This document shows positions 8,134 through 17,120 of a DNA stretch of 64,000 nt, piece after piece. Source of the DNA: Desulfurivibrio sp044068515 (GTDB lineage: Bacteria > Desulfobacterota > Desulfobulbia > Desulfobulbales > Desulfurivibrionaceae); contig NZ_JBIPKI010000001.1 in the NCBI RefSeq assembly GCF_044068515.1, forward strand, positions 62,001-126,000, read 5' to 3'. How positions within the stretch are numbered: the stretch's first letter is position 1; every line of letters begins with the position of its first letter. A model generated the notes under the pieces. That model was not told the origin of the DNA and did no database searches. It saw nothing but the letters and a program-made list of their open reading frames with translations. The position numbers were made by a program, and so were the translations under genes.

Positions 8134-9255
8134 ATGGTTACTTCCAGCGATTCCGAATATATGAGAATGGCCCTGGCCCTGGCCCGCAAAGGGTTGGGCA
8201 AGACCTCCCCCAACCCCTGCGTGGGGGCGGTGGTGGTCCGGGGCGGGGAGGTGGTGGGCAAGGGCTGGCATCGGCGGGCCGGAGAGCCTCACGCCGAAGT
8301 GAACGCTCTGCGCGATGCCGGCCCTCGGGCCGCCGGGGCTACCATTTATGTCAGCCTTGAGCCCTGCAATCACCAGGGCCGGACGCCCCCCTGCACCGAG
8401 GCGATCCTGGCGGCCGGGATCAGCCGGGTGGTGTTCGCTCTGGACGACCCGCATTCCCAGGCCGGCGGCGGCGGCGCTTACCTGGCCAGCCGGGGTGTGG
8501 AAGTTTGCGGCGGGGTGCTGGCAGAGGAGAGCCGCCGGCTCAATCGGCCCTTTGTCAAGCGGGTGACCACGGGCCGGCCCTGGGTTTTGCTCAAGGCGGC
8601 GGTCAGTCTTGACGGCCGCCTTGCCACGGCGGGGGGGCTGAGTAAATGGATTACCGGGGCGGAGTCGCGCCGGCTGGTCCATCGTTTGCGTTGCCAGAGC
8701 GACGCCATCCTGGTGGGGGTGGATACGGTGTTGGCCGATGATCCGTCCCTGACCACCCGGCTGCCGGGTCGGCGCGGCCGTGACCCCTTGCGGGTGGTGC
8801 TGGACACCAATTTGCGCACTCCACCCACCGCCCGAGTGATCAACCCCGCTTCCGCCGCCGCGACCTGGATTTTCTGCGGGCCCGGCGCCTCTGCCCAGCG
8901 GACTCGCCGGCTCCGCGAGGCCGGGGCCGAGGTTTATCAGGTCGGGCTGGCCGCCGGCGGCGGTTTGGACCTGGCAGAAGTTCTGGACCGGTTGGGAACG
9001 GCGGGAGTCACCACCCTGCTGGCGGAAGGCGGCGGCCGGGTGCATGGCGCTTTTCTCCGGGAAAGCCTGGTCGATGAGGTGGCTTTCTTCATCGCTCCCC
9101 TCTTGATCGGCGGTGACGGGATTGCCGCCGTTGGTCCCCTGGCTCTCGCTGATCTCGCCCAGGCTCCCCGGTTGACTGAAATCAGCCGCCGTCGTTGCGG
9201 CACCGATATGCTGGTGCGGGGAATCTTGGCGCAGCACTCCGGTTCCGCTTCCTGA
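8134..9255 (+). CDS. ribD: Bifunctional diaminohydroxyphosphoribosylaminopyrimidine deaminase / reductase
   Basis: This is the second and third step of riboflavin synthesis. The start is set at ATG 8134 (MVTSSDSEYMRMALALARKG), although the frame is open further upstream into sequence unlike RibD. The N-terminal deaminase has HAEVNAL and the zinc Cys pair in PCNHQGRTPPCTEAI. The C-terminal reductase starts near RPWVLLKAAVSLDGRLAT and holds ITGAESRRLVHRLR, a GVDTVLADDPSLT block and LLAEGGGRVHG. The length of about 373 residues is normal. It heads the ribD-ribE-ribBA-ribH series. I found no FMN-riboswitch sequence in the 150 bases upstream. Confidence 0.96.
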   Translation: MVTSSDSEYMRMALALARKGLGKTSPNPCVGAVVVRGGEVVGKGWHRRAGEPHAEVNALRDAGPRAAGATIYVSLEPCNHQGRTPPCTEAILAAGISRVVFALDDPHSQAGGGGAYLASRGVEVCGGVLAEESRRLNRPFVKRVTTGRPWVLLKAAVSLDGRLATAGGLSKWITGAESRRLVHRLRCQSDAILVGVDTVLADDPSLTTRLPGRRGRDPLRVVLDTNLRTPPTARVINPASAAATWIFCGPGASAQRTRRLREAGAEVYQVGLAAGGGLDLAEVLDRLGTAGVTTLLAEGGGRVHGAFLRESLVDEVAFFIAPLLIGGDGIAAVGPLALADLAQAPRLTEISRRRCGTDMLVRGILAQHSGSAS

Positions 9256-9331
9256 CCGGGTGGCTGACGGATAACCAGGGTCCAAACCATGCTTACTTGA
9301 GAACTTGCTCAACTTGAGCGGGAGGTTGAAC

Positions 9332-10000
9332 ATGTTTACCGGCATCATTCTCGGCAAAGGTAAAATCACCGCCAAGCGACCGGCCGGCGGGGGTATGATC
9401 TTCGAGTTGGAAACCGACTTTCCCTTCGATGACCCCGTGGAAGGGGAAAGCATCGCGGTCAACGGGGTTTGCCTCACCGCCCGCGATATCCGGGCCCGGC
9501 GCTTTCTGGCCGATGTTTCCCCCGAGAGCCTGGCCCGGACCAACCTCGGCCGGCTGGGGGCCGGGGAGCGGGTGAATCTGGAGCGGGCCCTGCGGCTCAG
9601 TGATCGGCTGGGCGGCCACCTGGTAAGCGGTCATGTCGATGCCGTGGCCGAGGTTCTGAGCCGTGAGCCCCTGGGCGATTTCACCCTTTTTACCTTCGCG
9701 GTGCCGGCCGGCCTGGGAAAATACATCATCGCCAAAGGCTCGGTGGCCATCGACGGGATCAGTCTGACGGTCAACGAGGTGGACGAGCGCAGTTTCAGCG
9801 TTTCCATCATCCCTCATACCCTGGCGCTAACCACTCTGGGGGGCCTTAAGCCCGGGGGGCTGATCAACCTCGAGGTGGACCTGATCGGCAAGTACGTGGA
9901 AAAACTGTTGAGCCCCAAAAAGGGGGGAGAGGGCGCGCAAGCCGCCGGATCCGCCGGGCTCGATCAGGCTTTTCTGGCGCAACACGGTTTTTTAAGGTAA
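9332..10000 (+). CDS. ribE: Riboflavin synthase alpha chain
   Basis: The start is ATG 9332, giving MFTGIILGKGKI after a GGGAGG ribosome-binding site. The frame is open 27 bases further 5' but lacks a better start. The protein is two tandem lumazine-binding barrels. The first contains SIAVNGVCLTA and the second SVAIDGISLTVNEV; the LVSGHVDAVAEV block is at the junction. It dismutates two 6,7-dimethyl-8-ribityllumazine molecules to riboflavin. The Ala/Gly-rich C-terminal tail after KYVEKLL is slightly longer than typical. The partner lumazine synthase is encoded two genes on. Confidence 0.96.
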   Translation: MFTGIILGKGKITAKRPAGGGMIFELETDFPFDDPVEGESIAVNGVCLTARDIRARRFLADVSPESLARTNLGRLGAGERVNLERALRLSDRLGGHLVSGHVDAVAEVLSREPLGDFTLFTFAVPAGLGKYIIAKGSVAIDGISLTVNEVDERSFSVSIIPHTLALTTLGGLKPGGLINLEVDLIGKYVEKLLSPKKGGEGAQAAGSAGLDQAFLAQHGFLR

Positions 10001-10158
10001 TATTCGTTTTTTCGTTTCCGGACAGAACCAACTCGCGGCAAGCGTCACCGCCTTGACTTTGCTTCCAGCAAAGCCATCAACTAACGGGGGGTGGCCCGGT
10101 CAATGGAGAAGTTGCCGCGAGGGCCGACAAATCAGCTTTGCGGGAGCATGAGTTTAAG

Positions 10159-11400
10159 ATGATAAGTCCCATTGAAGAGGTAATAGAAGATATCAAGGCC
10201 GGCAAAATGATCATCCTGGTGGATGATGAGGACCGGGAAAACGAAGGCGATCTTTGCATGGCGGCGGAAATGGTCACCCCCGAGGCGATCAATTTCATGG
10301 CTACCCATGGCAGGGGTCTGATCTGCCTGACCCTTACCCCGGAACAACTGGAACGGCTGCAACTGCCGATGATGGTCCAGAACAACCGCTCGCCCTTCGA
10401 AACCGCCTTCACCGTCAGCATCGAGGCCCGAACCGGGGTAACCACCGGGATTTCCGCCGCCGACCGGGCCCGGACCATCCTGGTGGCCGCCGACCCCGAA
10501 GCCCGGCCCGAGGACCTGGTCAGCCCCGGTCATATTTTCCCGCTGCGGGCCAAAAAGGGCGGGGTCCTGGTCCGCACCGGCCAGACCGAGGGCTCGGTGG
10601 ATCTGGCCCGCCTGGCCGGCCTCAACCCCTCCGGGGTGATCTGCGAAATCATGAAGGACGATGGCACCATGGCCCGGATGCCCGACCTGCAGGAGTTTGC
10701 CCGCAAGCACGAGATGAAAATCGCCACCATCGCCGATCTGGTGGCCTACCGGGTCCGCAAGGACAAACTGGTGCACCGGGCCGCCGAAGTTCGCCTGCCC
10801 ACCATGCACGGCGAGTTCAACGCCATCGTCTATACCAACGACGTCGACAATCTCGAGCATGTCGCCCTGATCAAGGGGACCATCGATTCGGACAAGGAGA
10901 TCATGGTCCGGGTTCATTCGGCCTGTCTCACCGGCGATGTCTTCGGTTCCAAGCGCTGCGACTGCGGCGGTCAGCTCTTTAACGCCCTGCGGATGATCGA
11001 CCGGGAAGGAACCGGGGTTCTGCTCTACATGATGCAGGAAGGCCGGGGCATCGGCCTGGTCAATAAGTTGAAGGCTTACGCCCTGCAGGACCAGGGGATG
11101 GATACGGTGGAGGCCAACCTGGAACTGGGCTTCAAGCCCGATCTGCGTGATTACGGCATCGGCGCCCAGATTCTCCGCGATCTTGGCGTCCGCAAGATGC
11201 GGTTGATGACCAACAATCCCAAGAAGATCATCGGTTTGGAGGGTTACGACCTCCAAGTCACCGACCGCCTGCCCATCGAAATGGAAGCCGAGCCGGAAAA
11301 CGTGCAGTACCTCAAAACCAAGAAGGATAAGATGGGCCACATGCTGGAACGCCTGGCTTACAGCAAGGCGCTCAATCAGATGTCCCGCAATGAACCATAG
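10159..11400 (+). CDS. ribBA: Bifunctional 3,4-dihydroxy-2-butanone-4-phosphate synthase / GTP cyclohydrolase II
   Basis: Two riboflavin enzymes are fused in about 413 residues. The RibB half (1-200) has the metal/substrate loop DDEDRENEGDL and the TGISAADRA and HIFPLRAKKGGVL blocks. The RibA half (201 to end) has the zinc cysteines in HSACLTGDVFGSKRCDCGG, then MQEGRGIGLVNKLKAY and RLMTNNPKK. RibB makes the four-carbon unit from ribulose 5-phosphate and RibA opens GTP. The ATG at 10159 is chosen because it gives the normal N-terminus ISPIEEVIEDIKAG. The 158-base gap upstream has no FMN riboswitch that I can recognise. Confidence 0.97.
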   Translation: MISPIEEVIEDIKAGKMIILVDDEDRENEGDLCMAAEMVTPEAINFMATHGRGLICLTLTPEQLERLQLPMMVQNNRSPFETAFTVSIEARTGVTTGISAADRARTILVAADPEARPEDLVSPGHIFPLRAKKGGVLVRTGQTEGSVDLARLAGLNPSGVICEIMKDDGTMARMPDLQEFARKHEMKIATIADLVAYRVRKDKLVHRAAEVRLPTMHGEFNAIVYTNDVDNLEHVALIKGTIDSDKEIMVRVHSACLTGDVFGSKRCDCGGQLFNALRMIDREGTGVLLYMMQEGRGIGLVNKLKAYALQDQGMDTVEANLELGFKPDLRDYGIGAQILRDLGVRKMRLMTNNPKKIIGLEGYDLQVTDRLPIEMEAEPENVQYLKTKKDKMGHMLERLAYSKALNQMSRNEP

Positions 11401-11488
11401 CTCGGCCGCCGGCCCTTGAGTTGCCGGCGCTCGGAACAGCGGCTTGCTGGCACGCCGCCAATACTGATTTTTAACAGGGAGTCTGGAG

Positions 11489-11956
11489 ATGGTTAAATAT
11501 TTCGATGGCAACTTGCAGGCCGAGGGCAAAAAGTTCGGGATCATCGTTTCCCGGTTCAACTCCTTTATCGCCGAGCGGTTGCTGGAAGGGGCGCTGGACA
11601 CCCTGGGCCGTTCTGGGGCCAGGACCGAGGACATTGAAGTAGCCCGGGTGCCGGGGGCATATGAAATCCCCCTGGTGGCAGGCAAGATGGCCCGCTCCGG
11701 CCGCTATGACGCGGTAATCTGCCTGGGGGTGATTATTCGCGGGGCCACCCCCCATTTTGACTTTGTCGCCAACGAGGCGGCCAAAGGCATCGCCCAGGTG
11801 GGCATGGAAACCGGGTTGCCGGTGATCTTCGGGGTTCTGACCACCGATACCATCGAACAGGCCATCGAACGGGCCGGTTCCAAGGCCGGCAACAAAGGAT
11901 CGGAATGTGCCGCCGCCGCGGTGGAAATGGTCGACCTGCTCAAGAAGCTGGCCTGA
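11489..11956 (+). CDS. ribH: 6,7-dimethyl-8-ribityllumazine synthase
   Basis: The 155-residue protein has the complete lumazine synthase pattern: IIVSRFNSFIAERLL, the VPGAYEIPL phosphate/pyrimidine site, CLGVIIRGATPHFDFVANE and PVIFGVLTTDTIEQA. It condenses the RibD-pathway pyrimidine with the RibB product to form the substrate of RibE. A ggag ribosome-binding site precedes the ATG. nusB starts six bases after the stop codon, so the two are co-transcribed. Confidence 0.97.
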   Translation: MVKYFDGNLQAEGKKFGIIVSRFNSFIAERLLEGALDTLGRSGARTEDIEVARVPGAYEIPLVAGKMARSGRYDAVICLGVIIRGATPHFDFVANEAAKGIAQVGMETGLPVIFGVLTTDTIEQAIERAGSKAGNKGSECAAAAVEMVDLLKKLA

Positions 11957-11962
11957 GTTTTC

Positions 11963-12367
11963 ATGGGCACCCGCCGCAAATCGCGAGAACTCGCCCTCCA
12001 GGCCCTTTATCAGGCCGATATGACGGCCGCCTCTCCGCTTGACACATTGCCGATTTTGTGTGATAATTTCGAAGTTAGCCGCAAGGCGTTACCCTACGGC
12101 CGGGAACTGGTCGAGGGGATAGTCGCCAATTTGCCGGCCATTGATGCGGTGATCGAGGAGAGCGCCGCCCATTGGCGGTTGTCTCGCATGTCATTGATCG
12201 ATCGAAATATTATGCGGATAGCTGTTCACGAATTCCGTTTCCGCGCCGACGTCCCGGCCAGTGTGGCGATCGATGAGGCCATCGAACTGGCCAAGCGCTT
12301 TGGCGCCGAAGATTCTCCGGCCTTTATCAACGGTATTCTTGACGCGGTCCGCAAAAAAGTTCCCTGA
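11963..12367 (+). CDS. nusB: Transcription antitermination factor NusB
   Basis: This is a 134-residue all-helical RNA-binding protein with the NusB signatures RRKSRELALQALYQAD at the N-terminus, MSLIDRNIMRIAVHEF in the middle and SVAIDEAIELAKRFGAEDSPAFINGILDAV (read in shorter blocks) near the end. With NusE (S10) it binds boxA RNA for rRNA antitermination. The position directly after ribH is widely conserved. The following 175 bases before ftsK contain a GC hairpin (gtcgcggttagcgccgcgac) that may end the operon. Confidence 0.96.
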   Translation: MGTRRKSRELALQALYQADMTAASPLDTLPILCDNFEVSRKALPYGRELVEGIVANLPAIDAVIEESAAHWRLSRMSLIDRNIMRIAVHEFRFRADVPASVAIDEAIELAKRFGAEDSPAFINGILDAVRKKVP

Positions 12368-12542
12368 ACGTCGGGCTTCTGCCATATGTCAGGGTCAACG
12401 GCTCCGGGGCGACGGTGTCGCGGTTAGCGCCGCGACCGGCGTTGGTTGTCCCGCAGTCCGGCCAGTTGTTCAACCAGTAGTATTTGCCCAAGACCCCTGG
12501 CGAGGGCGATTTCTTCGGCAATAGCGGGTATTCTCTGATTAT

Positions 12543-14834
12543 ATGGTAGCCTCCAACGGACAATCCCCCGGCTTGGGGCAGGAAATCGCTGCCGTTGCCG
12601 GGCTTTTTCTGGCCCTTTTTCTCTTTATCTGCCTGGGCAGTTATTCTCTGGCGCCGGCTGCCGGGGGCGGGGAGTTGCTCTGGGCGGACGGAGCAACCGC
12701 GGCGGTTGCGACAGGCGGCCAAGCTTCGGTCAACTGGGGCGGGGCGGTAGGCCAGATGGTCGCCGGGATGGTGATGAGTTTTCTCGGCATTAGCGCTTTT
12801 CTTCTGCCCCTCTTGTTGCTGGCCGTTTCCCTGCAAGCCTTTTCTCCCTCCTTTACCTTGCAGCGCTTGCCCTTCGTTCTGCTGGGGGCCAGCGGGATGC
12901 TGCTGGCCGGCAGCAGCCTGGCCGGTCATAATGGCGGCGAGGTCCTGGCCCTTTTCGGCAATCTTTACCCCAAAGCCGGACACCTGGGTGGCCTGTTGGC
13001 CGACTTGGGCCATCGTGCCCTGGGCGGGCCGGGATCGCTGCTCTTCTTCCTGGCCCTCTTTGTGATTTCCCTGATGCTTACCCTCGATTTTTCCCCCTAT
13101 CTTTTTTTTCGTCGCATCATAACCGGCGGCTGGAGCGCGACTCGCCGCGCCTGGAGCTTGAGCGCCGGCTTGCGGTCTTGGGCCGAGCAGCGTTGGGTGC
13201 GGGGAGGATCGGTTGGCAAACCCGGGGAAGCCAGGATCGAAATGCAACCGGGCATTGGTGAAACCCCCGCCCTTAATTTTTTCGATCCGGATATCGCCCT
13301 GCTGGAACTTGACGGAGAGACCGGGCAGGCCGGGGCCGGTGGTTCCGCTAAGGCCGGCAAGAGCCGCAAGGACGGGCAAGGCGGCAAAGCCGCAAGCGAT
13401 ACAGGCTTCCGGTTGCAGACCGCCGATCCCCCCGGCGGCTACCGGTTGCCGCCGCTGTCCCTGCTGGATCGGCCGCCCAGCCGGGAACAGAACCTTGATA
13501 AGGAATATTACTTTGAAGTCAGCCGGCAGCTCGAGGAAAAGCTGGCCGATTTCAACGTGGTCGGCAAAGTGGTGGGAATCTCTCCCGGGCCGGTGATCAC
13601 CACTTACGAGTTTGCCCCGGCACCGGGGGTCAAAATCAACCGGATCGTGGCCCTGGCCGAGGATCTGGCCCTGGGCCTGAAAGTGGAAAGCGTCCGGATT
13701 GCCGGCTCGCTGCCCGGCAAAGGGGCCATCGGGATTGAAGTTCCCAACCCCCGCCGACAGATTGTGCCGATCCGCGACATCTTCGCCCACGAAACCTTCC
13801 AGCAAGCCGCCTCCCGCCTCACCATGGGACTTGGCATGGATGTGGTGGGCAACCCGGTGGTGGCGGACCTGAGCCGCATGCCTCACCTCTTGATTGCCGG
13901 GGCCACCGGGTCGGGCAAAAGCGTGGCGGTCAATACCATCATCTGCAGTATTCTTTATAATGCCGCCCCGGACGAGGTCCGGCTGTTGCTGGTCGATCCC
14001 AAGCGAATCGAGCTATCCGCCTATGAGTCCATTCCCCATTTGCTCCATCCGGTGGTGGTGGACCCCAAGCTGGCCAGCCGCGCCCTGCAATGGGCGGTGC
14101 GGGAGATGGAGCGGCGTTATCAGCTGATGGAAGAGGCCCGGGTTAAAAGCCTGGCCGGTTATAACCAGGAGGCCGAGGAGAAGCTGCCCCTGATCGTGAT
14201 CATCATCGATGAACTGGCCGACCTGATGATGGTTTCCTCCCGCGAGGTGGAAGATGCCGTGGCCCGCCTGGCCCAGATGGCCCGGGCCGCCGGCATGCAC
14301 CTGATTCTTGCCACCCAGCGCCCGTCGGTGGATGTCCTCACCGGCCTGATCAAGGCCAACTTCCCGACCCGGATGTCGTTCAAGGTTTCCTCCAAAATCG
14401 ATTCCCGGACCATTCTGGACGGCAGCGGGGCCGAACATCTGCTGGGGGCCGGCGATATGCTGTTCATGCCGCCAGGCAGCTCTAAACTGCAACGCATTCA
14501 CGGGGCCTATATTTCCGAACAAGAGATTGAACGGGTGGTTTCCTTCCTCAAGGCCCAGGGGACCGCGGAGTATGATCCGGCGGTGCTGGAAATTGCCGAG
14601 GCCCCGGAAGACGGGGAATCCAGCGAGGATGACGGAACCCTCGATGAACACTATGACCGGGCGGTGGCCCTGGTCACCGAAACCGGCCAGGCCTCTATTT
14701 CCATGGTCCAGCGCCGCTTACGGGTCGGTTACAACCGGGCCGCCCGAATGATTGAAACCATGGAGAAGGAAGGTATCGTCGGCCCGGCCGACGGCGCCAA
14801 GCCCCGAGAGGTTCTCGTTCGCAAGAGCTATTGA
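12543..14834 (+). CDS. ftsK: DNA translocase FtsK/SpoIIIE
   Basis: The protein has 763 residues. Four membrane segments lie in the first 190: around residues 15-37, 62-97, 108-122 and 160-185. A short Gly/Ala/Lys-rich linker follows, then the motor. The motor has Walker A GATGSGKSV, Walker B LIVIIIDELADLMM and the ATQRPSVDVLTG block. The last 65 residues form the winged-helix gamma domain (YDRAVALVTETGQASISMVQRR to the C-terminus, read in short blocks) that recognises KOPS sequences. It pumps chromosome ends through the division septum and activates XerCD. The ATG lacks a clear ribosome-binding site, but the first membrane segment begins soon after, so it is probably right. Confidence 0.95.
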   Translation: MVASNGQSPGLGQEIAAVAGLFLALFLFICLGSYSLAPAAGGGELLWADGATAAVATGGQASVNWGGAVGQMVAGMVMSFLGISAFLLPLLLLAVSLQAFSPSFTLQRLPFVLLGASGMLLAGSSLAGHNGGEVLALFGNLYPKAGHLGGLLADLGHRALGGPGSLLFFLALFVISLMLTLDFSPYLFFRRIITGGWSATRRAWSLSAGLRSWAEQRWVRGGSVGKPGEARIEMQPGIGETPALNFFDPDIALLELDGETGQAGAGGSAKAGKSRKDGQGGKAASDTGFRLQTADPPGGYRLPPLSLLDRPPSREQNLDKEYYFEVSRQLEEKLADFNVVGKVVGISPGPVITTYEFAPAPGVKINRIVALAEDLALGLKVESVRIAGSLPGKGAIGIEVPNPRRQIVPIRDIFAHETFQQAASRLTMGLGMDVVGNPVVADLSRMPHLLIAGATGSGKSVAVNTIICSILYNAAPDEVRLLLVDPKRIELSAYESIPHLLHPVVVDPKLASRALQWAVREMERRYQLMEEARVKSLAGYNQEAEEKLPLIVIIIDELADLMMVSSREVEDAVARLAQMARAAGMHLILATQRPSVDVLTGLIKANFPTRMSFKVSSKIDSRTILDGSGAEHLLGAGDMLFMPPGSSKLQRIHGAYISEQEIERVVSFLKAQGTAEYDPAVLEIAEAPEDGESSEDDGTLDEHYDRAVALVTETGQASISMVQRRLRVGYNRAARMIETMEKEGIVGPADGAKPREVLVRKSY

Positions 14835-15035
14835 AAAAAACGTATTTTTTCTTGACAAGGGGGTCCATTATTGATTTGGATGATAATTAAGGCCGGTCGC
14901 GGCTTTTTCCCCTGATCCGCCGACTTGCTCAAAATATGTGAGTATCGGTCTTAATTAGCCATTGGTTGTTCTTATTTGCAGACTGTTACGATGCTTTTGT
15001 GTACCCCCGTACAGTCAATTTCTTGAGGTACTGAT

Positions 15036-17120
15036 ATGGAGGAATCATACGGCACTCCGTATCCCTCCCCTGTAGAAAATGGGGTAAGCTCTTTGGAGAA
15101 TATTGAGGAGGAAGGGAAGAAGATTGACAAGGGTCACCTCATTAATAAACTTAATTTCATCAATTTCCAGGATGGCTTCATCCTGATCAATTTCGTCCAT
15201 CCCCGCTTCAAGCATAGCTGTTCCCGTCCCGCCAAACCCCAAGCCTGCTTCGGTGACCGTCTTGAGTGCCTCTGGCTCGAGGATCAGGCGACCGAGCCGC
15301 AACATGATCTCTCCGCTTTCCTGGTCCGGAATTTCCTGGTCATTGATGGTAAGAAGGCCCTGATAGTTATTCCCCAGGAAACCACCATCAATTCCCAAGG
15401 CATCAGTTTTATGCTGCCGGAAAGCTGCAGGGAGATCAACTCGCGCCGATTATATCGCCACCGCTGCGAGGGCATTAGTGCCCAACTGATCCAGAACGGC
15501 ACCATTTTTCAGGGAGCTCTGCTTGATTTTTCCGCTGTTGCCTTCCGGGTTGAACTGGTCATTTCCCCGCCCCAGACTTTTAACTGGCTTAATCCGGATT
15601 TGCCGGTAACGCTGTTGCTGGCCGGCGGCGGGGAAACTCTTTACTCCGGCGAATGCATGGTCATCAGGCACACCGGGGAGCAGCGTAAGCGTACCTATGT
15701 TCTCGATGTTTCCAGGGAACAGGTCCAGCGCTTCCGCCCCAAAAGATTTCGCAGTCACCGCTACCAGCTGTTTCCCTCTCCCAATCTTTGCTTTTGTCAC
15801 CCCTTGTCGGGCAAGTCCGTGACGCTCAAGGTTATCAATGTGTCCGGCTCGGGTTTCGCGGTCGAGGAGAGTGAGCACCTTTCGGTTATGGTGCCAGGGA
15901 TGATGATTCCCCGGGCCGAACTGAGTTTTGCCAATTCCCTGAAGATTCCTTGCCGCGCCCAGGTTATTTACCGGCGGGTGCACGGCGAGAAACATGGTAA
16001 ATCTATGGTTCGGGTCGGTGTTGCCATCTTGGATATGAACATTCGTGATCATGGCAAGTTGCTTGGAATATTGCACCAGACCGATGACGAGAATACTTAC
16101 GTCAACAACGAGGTCGACCTGGATTCCCTGTGGAACTTTTTCTTCGAAACCGGATTTATCTATCCCCAGAAGTATGTCCACCTCCAGACGCGCAAGGAGC
16201 AGCTCCGCGAAACCTATCGCAAGATATACACCGAACATCCCGACATTGCCTGCCACTTCACCTACCAGGAAGAAGGCCGCATCCTGGGACACGTTGCCAC
16301 CTTGCGCTTCTACAATAATTCCTGGATGATTCATCACCATGCCGCCCTCAAGGCTGATCATACGCGGGCCGGTCTTATGGCTCTGAACCAGATCGGGCAG
16401 TTCGTCAACGATTCGCTCAATCTCTATTCTTTTCACATGGATTACCTGTTCTGCTTTTTCCGCCCGGAAAATCGTTTTCCCCAGCGGGTTTTCGGCGGGG
16501 CCGCCAAAGGCATTAACGATCCCGGAGGTTGTTCCTTGGACAGTTTCGCCTATTTCCATTTTTACAAACATGCCAGCGGAACATTGGAATTGCCCACCCC
16601 CTGGTCCCTGGAGGAGACCAGCTCTTCCGACCTTCTCGCCCTCAAAGGGTTCTATGATTTCCAATCGGGGGGGTTGATGCTGCAGGCGCTGGATCTCGAG
16701 CCCGAAATGATCGACCTGAGCGGGCTTTCCCGGGAGTATGAGCGGATCGGCCTGACGCGGAGCCGTCACCTGTTTTCTCTGAAAAAGAACGGACAGCTGA
16801 AGGCGGTTATTGTTCTTAATATTTCGGATATCGGCTTGAACCTGTCTGATCTGACCAGCTGTATAAAGGTGTTGGTGGTCGAGCCGGCTGATCTGCCCAG
16901 GCAGATTGTCCATTTAACCCTGTCTATTCTTTCGGTCAAATTTACCGATGAGGAAATAACCGTCCTGCTGTTTCCCCACTCTTACATGGAAGCCCAAGGC
17001 ATGGCCGCAGAAAAAACCTACAACCTCTGGGTCCTTAACACCCAGTATTCGGATGCTTATTTCGACCATGTCCAGAAGTTGATCAACATGGTGACGCAAC
17101 GAACCAGGGGAAGAACATGA
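15036..17120 (+). CDS. PilZ-domain protein with C-terminal acyltransferase-like domain
   Basis: The 694-residue protein is not a standard named gene. Residues about 135-165 (RRLYRHRC ... LLDFSAVAF) form a PilZ-like segment without the usual final Gly. Residues about 233-275 form a canonical c-di-GMP-binding PilZ motif, with RFRSHRY and later NVSGSGF (NxSxxG). From about residue 350 the sequence (YPQKYVHLQTRKEQL, EGRILGHVATLRFYNNSW, IHHHAALKADHTRAGLMALNQIGQFVNDSL) resembles a GNAT-type acyltransferase domain, the assignment I am least sure of. The gene overlaps the next one (HD-GYP phosphodiesterase) by four bases, so the pair likely makes an effector and the enzyme that clears its ligand. GC content looks lower than in the flanking housekeeping genes. 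Confidence 0.8.
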   Translation: MEESYGTPYPSPVENGVSSLENIEEEGKKIDKGHLINKLNFINFQDGFILINFVHPRFKHSCSRPAKPQACFGDRLECLWLEDQATEPQHDLSAFLVRNFLVIDGKKALIVIPQETTINSQGISFMLPESCREINSRRLYRHRCEGISAQLIQNGTIFQGALLDFSAVAFRVELVISPPQTFNWLNPDLPVTLLLAGGGETLYSGECMVIRHTGEQRKRTYVLDVSREQVQRFRPKRFRSHRYQLFPSPNLCFCHPLSGKSVTLKVINVSGSGFAVEESEHLSVMVPGMMIPRAELSFANSLKIPCRAQVIYRRVHGEKHGKSMVRVGVAILDMNIRDHGKLLGILHQTDDENTYVNNEVDLDSLWNFFFETGFIYPQKYVHLQTRKEQLRETYRKIYTEHPDIACHFTYQEEGRILGHVATLRFYNNSWMIHHHAALKADHTRAGLMALNQIGQFVNDSLNLYSFHMDYLFCFFRPENRFPQRVFGGAAKGINDPGGCSLDSFAYFHFYKHASGTLELPTPWSLEETSSSDLLALKGFYDFQSGGLMLQALDLEPEMIDLSGLSREYERIGLTRSRHLFSLKKNGQLKAVIVLNISDIGLNLSDLTSCIKVLVVEPADLPRQIVHLTLSILSVKFTDEEITVLLFPHSYMEAQGMAAEKTYNLWVLNTQYSDAYFDHVQKLINMVTQRTRGRT

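Noticed and set aside
8080..9543. 487-codon minus-strand ORF opposite ribD
   Set aside because: Antisense to ribD and ribE, which carry full family signatures.
10001..10158. Possible FMN riboswitch before ribBA (and before ribD)
   Set aside because: None of the conserved RFN blocks are present in either gap.
12327..13886. 519-codon minus-strand ORF across the nusB-ftsK junction
   Set aside because: Antisense to two well-supported genes and without motifs.
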